From: Cymbomonas tetramitiformis
Taxonomy: Eukaryota > Chlorophyta > Pyramimonadophyceae > Pyramimonadales > Pyramimonadaceae
Assembly (NCBI GenBank): GCA_001247695.2
Contig: LGRX02028752.1
Span: forward strand, 1 to 30,789
Direction of reading: 5' to 3'
DNA length: 30,789 nt
Shown: one piece after another, positions 1-9,094 of the stretch
Numbering within the stretch: position 1 is the first letter of the stretch
How the letters are laid out: the number at the start of each line of letters is the position of its first letter
Program-made: the position numbers and the translations under genes
Notes under the pieces: generated by a model
Databases searched by the model: none
What the model was told of the DNA's origin: nothing
The model's input: the letters and a program-made list of their open reading frames with translations, nothing else

Positions 1-2
1 CT

Positions 3-2720
3 CCTCCAGCCACCGCCCAACCTCCTCCAGCCACCCAACCTCCTCCAGCCACCGCCCAGCCTATCCCAGAAAAACTTCTGGAAGCACGTGATATTCTCCT
101 TCGACGGGGTGTCAAGCCGCTGGTGTCTTCAACTATGATATTGGTTATGACACGCTTCCACCGGCGTATGCTGAAACGGTTCGGGGATATCGTAGGTATG
201 GACGCGACATACAAGACCAATATGTGGGGTATTTCTCTATATCTATTGACTGTTATCAACGCCCAAGGTAAAAGTCAAGTGGCGGGATATTTCCTACCAG
301 CGTCTGAGACAACCAACTCGCTGGTCGAGGTCTTGCTGCACGTACGTCAAGTGGTACCTACGTGGGACCCAAAGGTGTTCTTGGTCGATAAGGACGACGC
401 CGAGATAAACGCGGTAAACTCAGTATTCCCTACTGCCAGAGTTATTTTATGTGACTTTCACGTGAAGCAAGCTTGGGACAGGTGGCTAAAGACGTCCTCA
501 CACGGTGTATCCTCAGCAGACCAAAAGGCTATATACCGTATGTTATCTAGTATCTCACTGGCGCCTACTCAGGCGACTATGCGGGCACGTATCAAACAAC
601 TGGAAGACCTCTCTGCATACACGTCAAACCCAGACTTGCAACGGTATGTCACCCACACCCACAGGACACTAGTAGGACACTGTGATAGCTTCAACTCAGG
701 TGAAGGTGGGGAAGTTGTCAATTTTTAGTTTCACACACCTTGAGACCGCGTATGAGGTTAGGGTGGCAGTTGAGCACAAGAACAAGTACACTTAGGCAGG
801 TTGGGGACACTATGATAGCTTGAACTGAAGGTGGGGAAGTTGTCAATTTTTAATTTCACACACCTTGAGACCGCGTATGAGGTTAGGGTGGCAGTTGAGC
901 ACAAGAACAAGTACACTTAGGCAGGTTGGGGACACTGTGATAGCTTGAACTGAAGGTGGGGAAGTTGTCAATTTTTAATTTCACACACCTTGAGACCGCG
1001 TATGAGGTTAGGGTGGCAGTTGAGCACAAGAACAAGTACACTTAGGCAGGTTGGGGACACTGTGATAGCTTGAACTGAAGGTGGGGAAGTTGTCAATTTT
1101 TAATTTCACACACCTTGAGACCGCGTATGAGGTTAGGGTGGCAGTTGAGCACAAGAACAAGTACACTTAGGCAGGTTGGGGACACTGTGATAGCTTGAAC
1201 TGAAGGTGGGGAAGTTGTCAATTTTTAATTTCACACACCTTGAGACCGCGTATGAGGTTAGGGTGGCAGTTGAGCACAAGAACAAGTACACTTAGGCAGG
1301 TTGGGGACACTGTGATAGCTTGAACTGAAGGTGGGGAAGTTGTCAATTTTTAATTTCACACACCTTGAGACCGCGTATGAGGTTAGGGTGGCAGTTGAGC
1401 ACAAGAACAAGTACACTTAGGCAGGTTGGGGACACTGTGATAGCTTGAACTGAAGGTGGGGAAGTTGTCAATTTTTAATTTCACACACCTTGAGACCGCG
1501 TATGAGGTTAGGGTGGACGTGTGTGAGTTTGCAGGTGGTGGAGCAATGAGTGGAAGACATGTCTAAAGATGTGGTGCATGGCGTATCGAACTGACTCGTA
1601 CACACGTGACCTGAAGACTAACAACTTCACCGAGTCACTTAACCGTGTTATCAAAGATCTCTTGAATTTACGTCTGGACATACGCTTGGACTCACTTCTC
1701 CTGTATATGATCGAAGTTGTGGCTCCAGAGCTTGAAGGCAAACACCAATACGACCAAGCTTCTCAAAATATTGACATATCCAGGGTCAAGACAGCTCGGA
1801 CATATAATCCTGAGATTCTACCCTTCCTCAACCGACGACCTTTCAAAGTTCAGCAAGCTTTGAACCGGAGATATTGTTCGGCTTTGGACATGTCGAAGAA
1901 TAACATCAAGGTTTCCGGGGAGGGTACATGTCTTGTGCCCAAGTCTGACAGAACTCTTCGAGTCGAGTACCAACTATATGTGGAGGGGCTGAAGGGTACC
2001 GCCGAGGACACCATCTCCCTGACCTTTGACTCGTGGTTGACTAATCACACGACATGGAACCTCCACGTCTACACAGTGAACACCTCTCTCGGGCTATGTT
2101 CTTGCCCCGACCGTGTGGTTTGTGGCTACATATGCAAGCACCTATATGCTTGCTTGATGAAGGAGGAGAAAACCATGAACCATCTCCCGGAAAACTTATT
2201 ATCAGCACCCATTTTAACCTTGGACCTTGAGGCCCTCGAACAACAAACAACTGAGCGCCCACAGGGGGAACATTCATTTTTTGCTGAGAGGGACACGACT
2301 GATGGGAACGACCTTCTGAGGAAACGTGGGGAGATGAGGGTGTTCGCAAAGCAAATCAACACCGCCTGCCACAATTGCAGTCAGGCTTCCGTAAATGAAG
2401 TGCACAGTGCTATGGAGGCCTGCTTTTTGCGGCTGGCGGCTTTGAAAGAGGCCAACGGGGGCGATGTGAACTTTGGTGCCCGCGACTTTAGACCCAGACG
2501 CGCTGGCCGACATGCTAAACGGCGAGAGACGAACTCCGGTCCCAAGACCAACAAACGTCGATCAACGGACCCCGACTTTCAGCGCAAGAAGGGTCCTGGC
2601 CGTCCCAAGAACCCCAAAGGTTCTGGGCTAGCTCATTCCGCTCGGGCTCATTATGGCAAGAGGAAGGTGACAAATACACAAAGGGAAGAGTTCAATGCAA
2701 AGCAAGCTAGAAATGAATGA
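3..2720 (+). CDS. Mutator-like (MULE) transposase with SWIM zinc finger; 5' partial, two exons
   Basis: Seen: the frame is open from base 3, so the N-terminus lies outside the window. Exons are 3..643 and 1535..2720 (1827 nt, in frame). The joint uses GTATGT and TTTGCAG, is phase 2, and joins two halves of the transposase core. Order: Pro/Ala/Gln-rich repeats (bases 3-62); first catalytic Asp in GMDATYKTN (codon 201); acidic VDKDD (about 384-398) and CDFHVKQAW (about 450-476); Glu in TNNFTESLNRVIK (codon 1632); SWIM finger of CxC...CKH type (2097-2141); basic tail with an AT-hook-like GRPK (about 2592-2615). Known: MULE transposases have a DDE core followed by a SWIM finger and cut and paste DNA in the nucleus. 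Inferred: probably intact enough to be active. A domesticated FAR1/MULE-derived regulator is the alternative. The convergent next gene ends only 100 bp away. Confidence 0.85.
644..1534 (+). other. Intron of the MULE gene filled with minisatellite
   Basis: An 891-nt intron with donor ACG|GTATGT and acceptor TTTGCAG|GTGG. The same splice signals occur in the minus-strand genes nearby. Without splicing, the frame runs into the repeat and stops at 728. With splicing, the sequence reads LQ-RWWSNEW and continues into the third catalytic block. It is about ten times longer than the other introns in this cluster because of the repeat array inside it. Confidence 0.75.
675..1516 (+). repeat. 125-bp minisatellite array, about 6.7 copies
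   Basis: The word TTGAGACCGCGTATGAGG recurs with its TGAGACC part at 741, 866, 991, 1116, 1241, 1366 and 1491, exactly 125 bp apart. Copies are nearly identical. The first differs most (CTTCAACTCAGGTGAAGG instead of CTTGAACTGAAGG). The array lies wholly inside the MULE intron. A diverged array with the same period occurs near 6240-6612. Confidence 0.95.
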
Positions 2721-2819
2721 AGTAGGATAAAGATAAATGTACAGTGAATTGCGAGCTCGCAAATGTAAAGTTGTAACTATGTGTCGCATGCTGGTCTGTA
2801 TGCTAATCTTGCTAGTATG

Positions 2820-5044
2820 CTAACATATCACCGGCCGTACCACCCATTTATCTATCTCTTGTATGCTTGACCCGACACTTGCAAACTCCGCTTTTCCACG
2901 GGAGACGGGATCACTAGGAGCCTTGCCAGGAGGCTTGCGCTGGGAGTCGTATGCTGCGATGCGGCTCATGAGCGACCTCATGTACTCTTTCGATCCCCAA
3001 GTTGCTAGGAACTCTCGGCTTGCAGTGGGATTAACACCACCGATAGGACACGTACCCTCAGGCGTGACCCACTTCCTGCAAACGCATAATATTATCTAGA
3101 GTTAGTGTAAAGAGGAGGTGTATTGTTTCAGCATATACAAGGAGCACATAGCAGGAGGGCTTGAAATTTGTTGGGAACATACGTGTCGATGTGGAAGCCG
3201 TCGTACGGTCCGCCTTTGTAGTATGTATTCATGCGGTTCTTCGCCTCTTGCGGAGTGAGGAGATGAAGTTCTTCGTCGTAGTGCGTCCCACGCGCCTTGC
3301 CCGTCTGACACCATACAGTACGGTTACACACACTAGACTTGTAGGGTGTCATGTCTGCCACGGAAACCACAAAGAACCCAGTGAGGTGAATACGTCTACA
3401 ACGAGTAACACTTAAGCAAAGTCACTCATACCAACCTGCCTGACGAGCTGCCGTATCATGCATCTGAAAAAGGGCGTTGCGGTCTGGGTCCACGAGTGCT
3501 ACCCGTCCGTAAGGGATGAGGTCTTCGATCGCCCCCATATAGGTCACCAACCCTCGTAAAAACATGATCGAGCAAACCTTGCCGGCGTTCTCGAAAGGGT
3601 CAATGTCTCTGTAAGGCGGGCAAAGTCAAGTTAAGCGGGGTAAGAGTGTTATGCAAACACTAGGAAACTAGGAAGGCCAGGGAGCGGGGTGCACCTGCAC
3701 TTTAAAGCTTGGCAGACATGGAAGTTTCCAAGCTCGTCGAACTCTGGCGATGTCATGAGTACGTCGTATATGCTCATCTCTTTCCAGAAAGTGTTTCTCG
3801 GGTCCCTCATCGACTTCCAAACTCTCCGTATCCACGCACTAGGATTCCCTACCATGGTGATCTGCGGGATTTAAACACGAAGAGGATAACTATACGAAGA
3901 TTAGTAAAGGTTATTTGCCACCGAGATGAATACACATAGTGAAAGGGACACATACCGTAGCGCTCAAGGGACTTTTTATGGAGTGGTCGGTGTTGTCTTG
4001 CAACAACTCGGTTTCAGGAACATTCTTCAAGAGCATGTTCTTACTGCTGAGAGCCGCAACGAAGTTTGAGGTGTACTGGCGTGTGGAGTAGTTCGCAAAC
4101 TCCGGGGTGGCGATGACCAAAGCCAAATCCTGCTCTTGAGGACAGAGCAGAAACCGTACGTCGGGGTGATCACGCAGCAGGAAATACTTCTTCAACTCCT
4201 TGTGATACACCTCACGGTTGGGGTCCTCAATGAATACGATGCCGGCCATCCCGAAATCGAACCGTGTTTCCCACACCTGAAAAATAATAGCTTGTCACTT
4301 TCAGGGTATACATGTTAGGCAAAGAATATGTATGCAAGTTGTCACCTGATCTCCAGACCGTTGCTCCCAATAAAGAGCTTTGCCTACGCGGTACACACGA
4401 TGTTGCACCTGTGACACTCCAAATACGAAAGTTAGCAAAGAGGCGGTTTCATCGTGAAATAAAGAATAACACGATACATAGGTATACATACATACCTTAC
4501 GGAAGGCTGCACCACTTGCTTCACACACTACTAAGGATCGTTTCAACTCCGACATGGGTTTCGGAGGAGCCTGCTGAGGTGCTGGAAGTGGCTTTGGTTT
4601 GATGGGTTTGCGGGTGCCCTTTGGAATTGCGGCGCACTCAGCTTTCCAAGCTGCTACTGCACTAGCATTAGCTGCATGACGCTGAACGATCTCCGCTTTC
4701 TTGGCTGCTTTCTTGGCTGCTTCAGCTTCTTTGAACTCTACTGACTCAGTCTCTACAGTGCGCTTTTGTGCTTTTGACACCTTGTGTGGGATGTCTACTA
4801 GTGGTTTGTGGCACCAGCATGTTTCTTTCTTCCCTGACAATGTGTACTCATCCTTGGGCTCGTTACAATTCATGAGACAGATCGGTTGATGCACTTTCGC
4901 CCTAGCATCTTTTTCACTAGCCACTTCTTCACCTAGCCGTTCGTGAAAGAAGCTCTGCACCAGCATACTGCCGAAGTTCTCGCAGTGTTGCAAAATAGTT
5001 TTGAAGCTGCGAAGGTAAGATTCGACGTTGGGTCCCTCCGGCAT
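2820..5044 (-). CDS. Unrecognised seven-exon protein (about 566 aa)
   Basis: I do not recognise the family. Exons on the minus strand, 5' to 3': 4496..5044, 4346..4408, 3956..4276, 3695..3861, 3436..3608, 3183..3354, 2820..3075. They sum to 1701 nt, exactly 567 codons with stop. Introns are 69-107 nt with GT/AG ends (e.g. GTATGT/CCCGCAG, GTGACA/TTTTTCAG, GTATGT/TTTGCAG) and phases agree at every joint. The N-terminal third has Cys pairs (CLMNC, CWCH) and an Ala/Lys/Glu-rich helical stretch followed by a Pro/Lys-rich linker. The middle is a globular mixed region (VWETRFDFG, FLLCPQEQDLALVIA). The last exon is basic and ends KWVVRPVIC. The start is the ATG at 5044. That ATG also lies next to a good acceptor (TTGTGCAG), so an upstream exon is possible. 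It converges on the MULE gene, which suggests both belong to one element. Confidence 0.6.
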
Positions 5045-5168
5045 ACTGCACAAGAAAGGAAATGTAAACGCGCAAGATAAGAAACGTACACAAGGCTTTC
5101 ACTTAAATTGATTATTATGCATTGCATATAGGAGTATTGTACCTAACAACAAAGTAAAGGGAGAAAAC

Positions 5169-5532
5169 CTAAGCTTTTTTAGCATAAAAGGCATTCAGTT
5201 GCTTGAGATGTGCTATAGCCATGCGTCGTAGGACCCGCTGATGAGGCTCGGAAACCGCTGGGGAAACCGCTGGAGCCGATCCATCAAGTGGTGGAATCTG
5301 ACTCTCAGCCAACTTTACAATTTCCTCAACGGTCATTTGAGCCAAAGCACGCGGTCGCTCGGGCACTAGAAGAGGCTCGGGCTCAGTAGAATGATCGTGC
5401 GAGGAGGAATCCTCGGAGAGCTCCAATAACTCGGGCATCTCGTTCTCGGATTCCGTGCACGGTTCGGGGGGAAGGAGCTTTGGGTCCAAAGCCCCCAGTG
5501 GAAATGCGAGCCCTCTTTAAGGTTCGCGGCAT
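5169..5532 (-). CDS. Small acidic protein with histone H3 tail-like N-terminus; one frameshift
   Basis: The reading frame that ends at 5169 is clearly protein-like: acidic (ELLELSEDSSSHDHSTEPEP), then MTVEEIVKLAESQIPPLDG, and ending HLKQLNAFYAKKA. It has no good ATG upstream of its acidic part. In another frame, an ATG at 5532 begins MPRTLKRARISTGGFGPKAP, close to the start of histone H3 (ART..., ARKSTGG, KAP). The two frames can be joined by a one-base change at a run of six G on the plus strand (5466-5471), a typical indel site. Inferred: one gene of about 120 aa carrying either an indel or a sequencing error. An alternative is a terminal exon of the methyltransferase gene upstream. The function is unknown. 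Confidence 0.35.
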
Positions 5533-5539
5533 AGTAACC

Positions 5540-5809
5540 TGCGTGTACCACAGGGCACACCACCCAAGGGGGTTCGAGGTGGGTATATGTACCCTTGGGT
5601 GCCCTAGAGGAGGGCCCGCTTGAAAGTGGAACAAGGGAAAATTTTTGTGGGAGCCTCTCTACAGGCCATGTACGACAGTGCACACCACCCATTGAAAGTG
5701 GGACAAGGGGAAATTTTCATTCTGTAGATTATCACAGTGCAATATCTAGTGCAATATTTGTGTGTGGGTTCGGGGTGGGTAATAGAGTTTCGAACCTATA
5801 GAAGGTGCA
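5540..5809. other. Short spacer with two-copy repeat words
   Basis: No convincing gene. The word TTGAAAGTGG(A/G)ACAAGGG followed by AAATTTT occurs near 5620 and again near 5692. GCACACCACCCA occurs near 5554 and near 5680. The spacer separates the acidic gene from the C-terminal exon of the methyltransferase. Confidence 0.4.
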
Positions 5810-7896
5810 CTAAAATGGTTCTGGGTATGGACGTTTCGAAAGACGTGTACGTTTCGAAATCGGTTGGGTAGCTGCACGTGTTTTACGTGGCTCGACCCTG
5901 TCGAGGACACGTGTCTTACGAGGTTGTTGATCAAGTGATGGAGCTGGTGGTGGAGCTGGTGGTGGAGCGGGAGGTGGTGGTGGTGGAGGGGTAGGAGTAA
6001 GGAAGAGTTGCTTCCCAGGCAATGGGGGGTGCAAAAACGACAGATCGTCGTTAATCATTTCAAGTTCTGACGGCGTGAGAGATGACTGTGAAAAAGGAGA
6101 ACTTTCTTGCATGCTTGTATACCTGTATACACGGTCTTGAAGGTGTCTTGAATAGCCTGAACAATAATAAACCGTGAATAATGTAAGCATAGTACAATCT
6201 AGGGCAACACTAGAAGGTTGTTGGAACAGATCAAGATATTCAGCTGAAAGTGGGGTAGCTGTCAATTTTAATTTTACACAGGAGTAGACCGCGTAGGAGT
6301 ATGGGGTGGCAGCTAAGCACCTTACTTAGGACAATAAAGCAGGCTGGGGACACTACAACAAGTTCAGCTGAAAGTGGGGTAGCTTTCAATTTTAATTTTA
6401 CACAAGGAGTAGACCGCGTAGGAGTATGGGGTGGCAGCTAAGCACCTTACTTAGGACAATAAAGCAGGCTGGGGACACTACAACAAGTTCAGCTGAAAGT
6501 GGGGTAGCTTTCAATTTTAATTTTACACAAGGAGTAGACCGCGTAGGAGTATGGGGTGGCAGCTAAGCACCTTACTCAGGACCTAAGCACCTTACTCAGG
6601 ACCAATAAAGCAGGCTAGGTCATTCAAGTGCAAATACAATTCAGTAGACTTACAATACAGTTAGCTTCAACAAAATTGTATATGCTAAGGCAAAGCTATG
6701 CTGTATGGTTGCGGAAGGCTTGGAAAGAAATGAAGTAAAGTACTGGGGACGATTATACGTCCCCACTTTTTGAATTCCTCCGCAAAGAGAAGCAAATCTG
6801 GGCCAGAATAAACGACGACGTACCCGTGAGGGGACTTTGCCGTGTTGTCCTTGATTGGGCTGATGAACTTCTGTCCTTCGAACAAGCGACAGTAGGCACA
6901 CTCATCTATCAAATTGAACCATTTATAACCAACAGCCGCCTTCAAAATACAAATAAACGCTGTCACTTTGTTTGCTCTATAGGCTTTTAGCAAGCGCTCG
7001 AAAGCGAAGCCATTGGCGCTCATTCCGTTGTACATGCCACCTGGAGGGTTCATAAAAACCCTCCCATACAAGTCTAGCAAGAAACCATTTTCTTGGCGTG
7101 TATAAAAACGCCTTGCTCGAATGATGAGGTTTGCAAGGTGCTCTGAAAATGGGTCTAAGTCAATTGATTTGAGTACCTTACGAGATGAGGCAACCAATTC
7201 TCCAGGGGAAAACCACCTGTCGGACTGCGAGGAAAGAAACAGATCCCATGGCGCATCCTCAGTAGCTGTAGTTGTTGTCGCGACTGTGTTAACATGAAGA
7301 AGGGAAGAAGAGGCATCTGAAGCTGGGTCTGAATTACGAAGAGAATGCGAAGCTTCAACTGAAGCAGGGCGCGCGCGAATTCTTGTGAAACCTATGGCAG
7401 CTGTTTTAATAATCTTGATTGAGACTTGCAACCCTGCTTCTTTCGCTGTGGAACATGCGAGTTCCCAAACCGCGCTTCTGCTCAGGCGCATAACAGGAGT
7501 AAGCGCCTCAAGATGCGATATATGGGTAGGAAGCTGAGGTGCTGACGTCTGAGCTAAATCCATGAAAACATGGGCGCCAAGCACATACTTCTGTGCTTGG
7601 CGACCAGAAAAAAGCAAACCCAAATCTGATCCTCGAACGTTGACATACTCATATATACTTGTAATCTGTCTGTCACCTCCTTCAGGCTCGACGATATTCA
7701 AGGGCAAGTGAAATGTAGCGATTGCAAAAAGCGCGAAGCATATAGAAGACAGGGAGGTGACTGAAAGGCGCTTTTCGATTGCGCCAGGGGAGCGCTCAAG
7801 CATGATTCCCGTTTGCAGGGTGTCGTTCGCAGGGAGTTCTCGAAGAGTCTTCCTAACTTCAGATCTCAATAGAGTCACTTTTTTGGGCACAGGCAT
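5810..7896 (-). CDS. Dam-type DNA N6-adenine methyltransferase with ParB-like N-terminus and proline-rich tail
   Basis: Predicted to transfer a methyl group from S-adenosylmethionine to adenine N6 in DNA. Exon 1 (6744..7896) starts at ATG 7896. Residues about 122-168 (SHLEALTPV, AVWELACSTAKEAG) resemble the ParB-like helical segment found beside phage methyltransferases. Residues about 226-380 match the phage/bacterial Dam family: DRWFSPGELV, IDLDP (246-249), RRFYT, GRVFMNPPGG (catalytic motif N283-P-P-G, a variant of NPPY/F), KWFNLI, GQKFISP. Exon 2 (5810..6156) is joined through a phase-1 intron (GTACTT...TTGTTCAG) and adds about 115 residues with a long proline run and basic KRTRLSKRP. The total is 1500 nt, 499 aa. 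Without that splice the frame ends at 6685 (403 aa). Known: Dam-like domains also occur in DIRS-type retrotransposons, but no reverse transcriptase or tyrosine recombinase is seen here. Domain call strong; exon 2 moderate. Confidence 0.75.
6157..6743 (-). other. Proposed 587-nt intron of the methyltransferase gene
   Basis: Minus-strand donor CCCA|GTACTT at 6743 and acceptor ATTGTTCAG|GC at 6157. Phase 1 on both sides gives Ser at the joint. The intron contains the second 125-bp minisatellite array, in antisense to the gene. The alternative is that the methyltransferase ends at 6685 and the proline-rich exon belongs to another gene. Confidence 0.45.
6237..6612 (+). repeat. Second 125-bp minisatellite array, three copies, diverged
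   Basis: TAGACCGCGTAGGAGTATGG begins at 6285, 6410 and 6535, a period of exactly 125 bp. Aligned with the array at 675-1516, much of the unit matches (GTGGGG, GTCAATTTT, ACACA, GACCGCGTA, GGGTGGCAG, GGGGACACT), with many substitutions. The 3' end has a local 20-bp duplication (CTAAGCACCTTACTCAGGAC, twice, near 6563-6602). Confidence 0.9.
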
Positions 7897-7911
7897 ATTG
7901 ACAGAAAAACA

Positions 7912-7931
7912 GTTCGCCTTATAAGGCGAAC
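7912..7931. promoter_or_regulatory. Perfect 20-bp palindrome just upstream of the methyltransferase start
   Basis: GTTCGCCTTATAAGGCGAAC is its own reverse complement and lies 15 bp 5' of the ATG at 7896. It holds a TATAA core. It could bind a dimeric regulator, form a hairpin in the leader, or be a relic of a transposon end. The role is inferred from position only. Confidence 0.5.
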
Positions 7932-8686
7932 GAGCTTACCGGTGAGGCTCACGGTCAAACTTGCACAGCGGCGTTTGTTTAAAATTTTGTCACTCGCGAA
8001 CCTGATTCACAGATTTTGTCACGAGGCTACGAGTGACTTGCGACGGTAAATCCGGCTGAGACGATGGTGGGCAGGCTCGATCGCGCGAGGTGCCCAGATT
8101 TATATAATCGTGTATAAGTAAAAAGATGTGCGAAATTCCAGTGTCTGTAGCATTACCCCTACTTCAATTGAATGGTCACCAACCTATTCGTGCACCACCT
8201 AATATATTGATTTTTCCCCACCTGTACGTTCACGTACCCCCTATATATATCTCTATGACGGTTAGCCCCCACACGGGTGTGGACAGGTCGGTACCACCGA
8301 GTTCACTGCTTGTGGCGGGCTCTAGCGCGACGTAGATGGCAAGGGGCAGGTGCCCACTTGCGAAGGACCGATAAGGTGGGAGGTGTGGAGTGAATTTGGG
8401 AGCAAGGGCTTGCCGTGTGCCGCCCTAATTTTAGTGCAAAATGGTGTTATATAGGTTGTCGAAAGTGGCCCTGTAGGGGGCTTAGGGTGATTGGTTGAGG
8501 TGACTAATCTGGCCGCATGGGCCGAATCACTTCATTCAAGCGGCGTGTAAAGCATCCCAAGATGCTAAAGGGTTGCCGAAATAAAGTATTTGGGGTGGTT
8601 GTTGGGGGGCAAGGTAGAGCTTAAATTCGAGGGCACATCTGAGGGCCTCGGTGTCACGCGTGAATAGTACCAAGCAGGGGTGTAGG
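7932..8686. other. Noncoding stretch upstream of the methyltransferase
   Basis: No convincing gene on either strand. Directly upstream are two TTTTGTCAC words (near 7986 and 8014) and an 8-bp inverted pair GTCACTCG (7989-7996) / CGAGTGAC (8030-8037), a possible promoter dyad. The rest is unremarkable. Confidence 0.4.
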
Positions 8687-8812
8687 CTTATATAAGCGTA
8701 TGAGAAGCTATATAAGCCCGTTATATTATATTATATTATATTATATTGATATAATCATAAGCGCTTAAGGGAACCCGAAAATCACGCTTATATCATATCA
8801 ATATAAGCGGTA
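8687..8812. repeat. AT-rich palindrome cluster with (TTATA)n
   Basis: Contains GCTTATATAAGC (self-complementary, about 8687-8698), a pure TTATA run (about 8721-8747), TAAGCGCTTA (near 8759-8768) and an inverted pair CGCTTATAT...ATATAAGCG (about 8788-8812). All share the word GCTTATAT. No gene is seen. From here to 9094 one Ser/Thr/Pro-rich minus-strand frame (8851-9054) is open but has no supporting feature. Confidence 0.6.
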
Positions 8813-9094
8813 ATATTGTAATTCTGTGATATTATTGCGTGATGTCGTATTTATATCACAAATCCTGAATTAATTGATATTGTGACCGTCGTTGGTGTTT
8901 CCGTCGCTGGTGTTTCAAAATCCGAAGTATCATTGGGAGGCGTCAAGAGCGATTTGGGTCGTGACGCCTGTTCGACAAACCGGTTAGTAGAACTGGGCGA
9001 TACCTTGACGCGTACAGAAAACGTGTCCGCTGAGAGAAGCAGACGAGAGAACACAACATTTAATATCCCCCGGTTCTCCCGAATATTTATACAC

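Noticed and set aside
675..1516. Regular repeats read as a CRISPR array
   Set aside because: The 125-bp units are identical along their whole length with no variable spacers, and they lie in a spliced intron; this is a minisatellite.
3432..3435. Alternative donor GTATGA at 3431 for the fifth intron of the seven-exon gene
   Set aside because: Joining it to the following exon makes an immediate TGA stop, while the GTTGGT donor four bases upstream keeps the frame.
5810..7896. DIRS-type retrotransposon as source of the Dam-like gene
   Set aside because: No reverse transcriptase, RNase H or tyrosine recombinase was found next to it; the only transposase nearby is of MULE type.
8851..9054. Ser/Thr/Pro-rich minus-strand frame
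   Set aside because: Low complexity, antisense frame also open, no splice or domain support.
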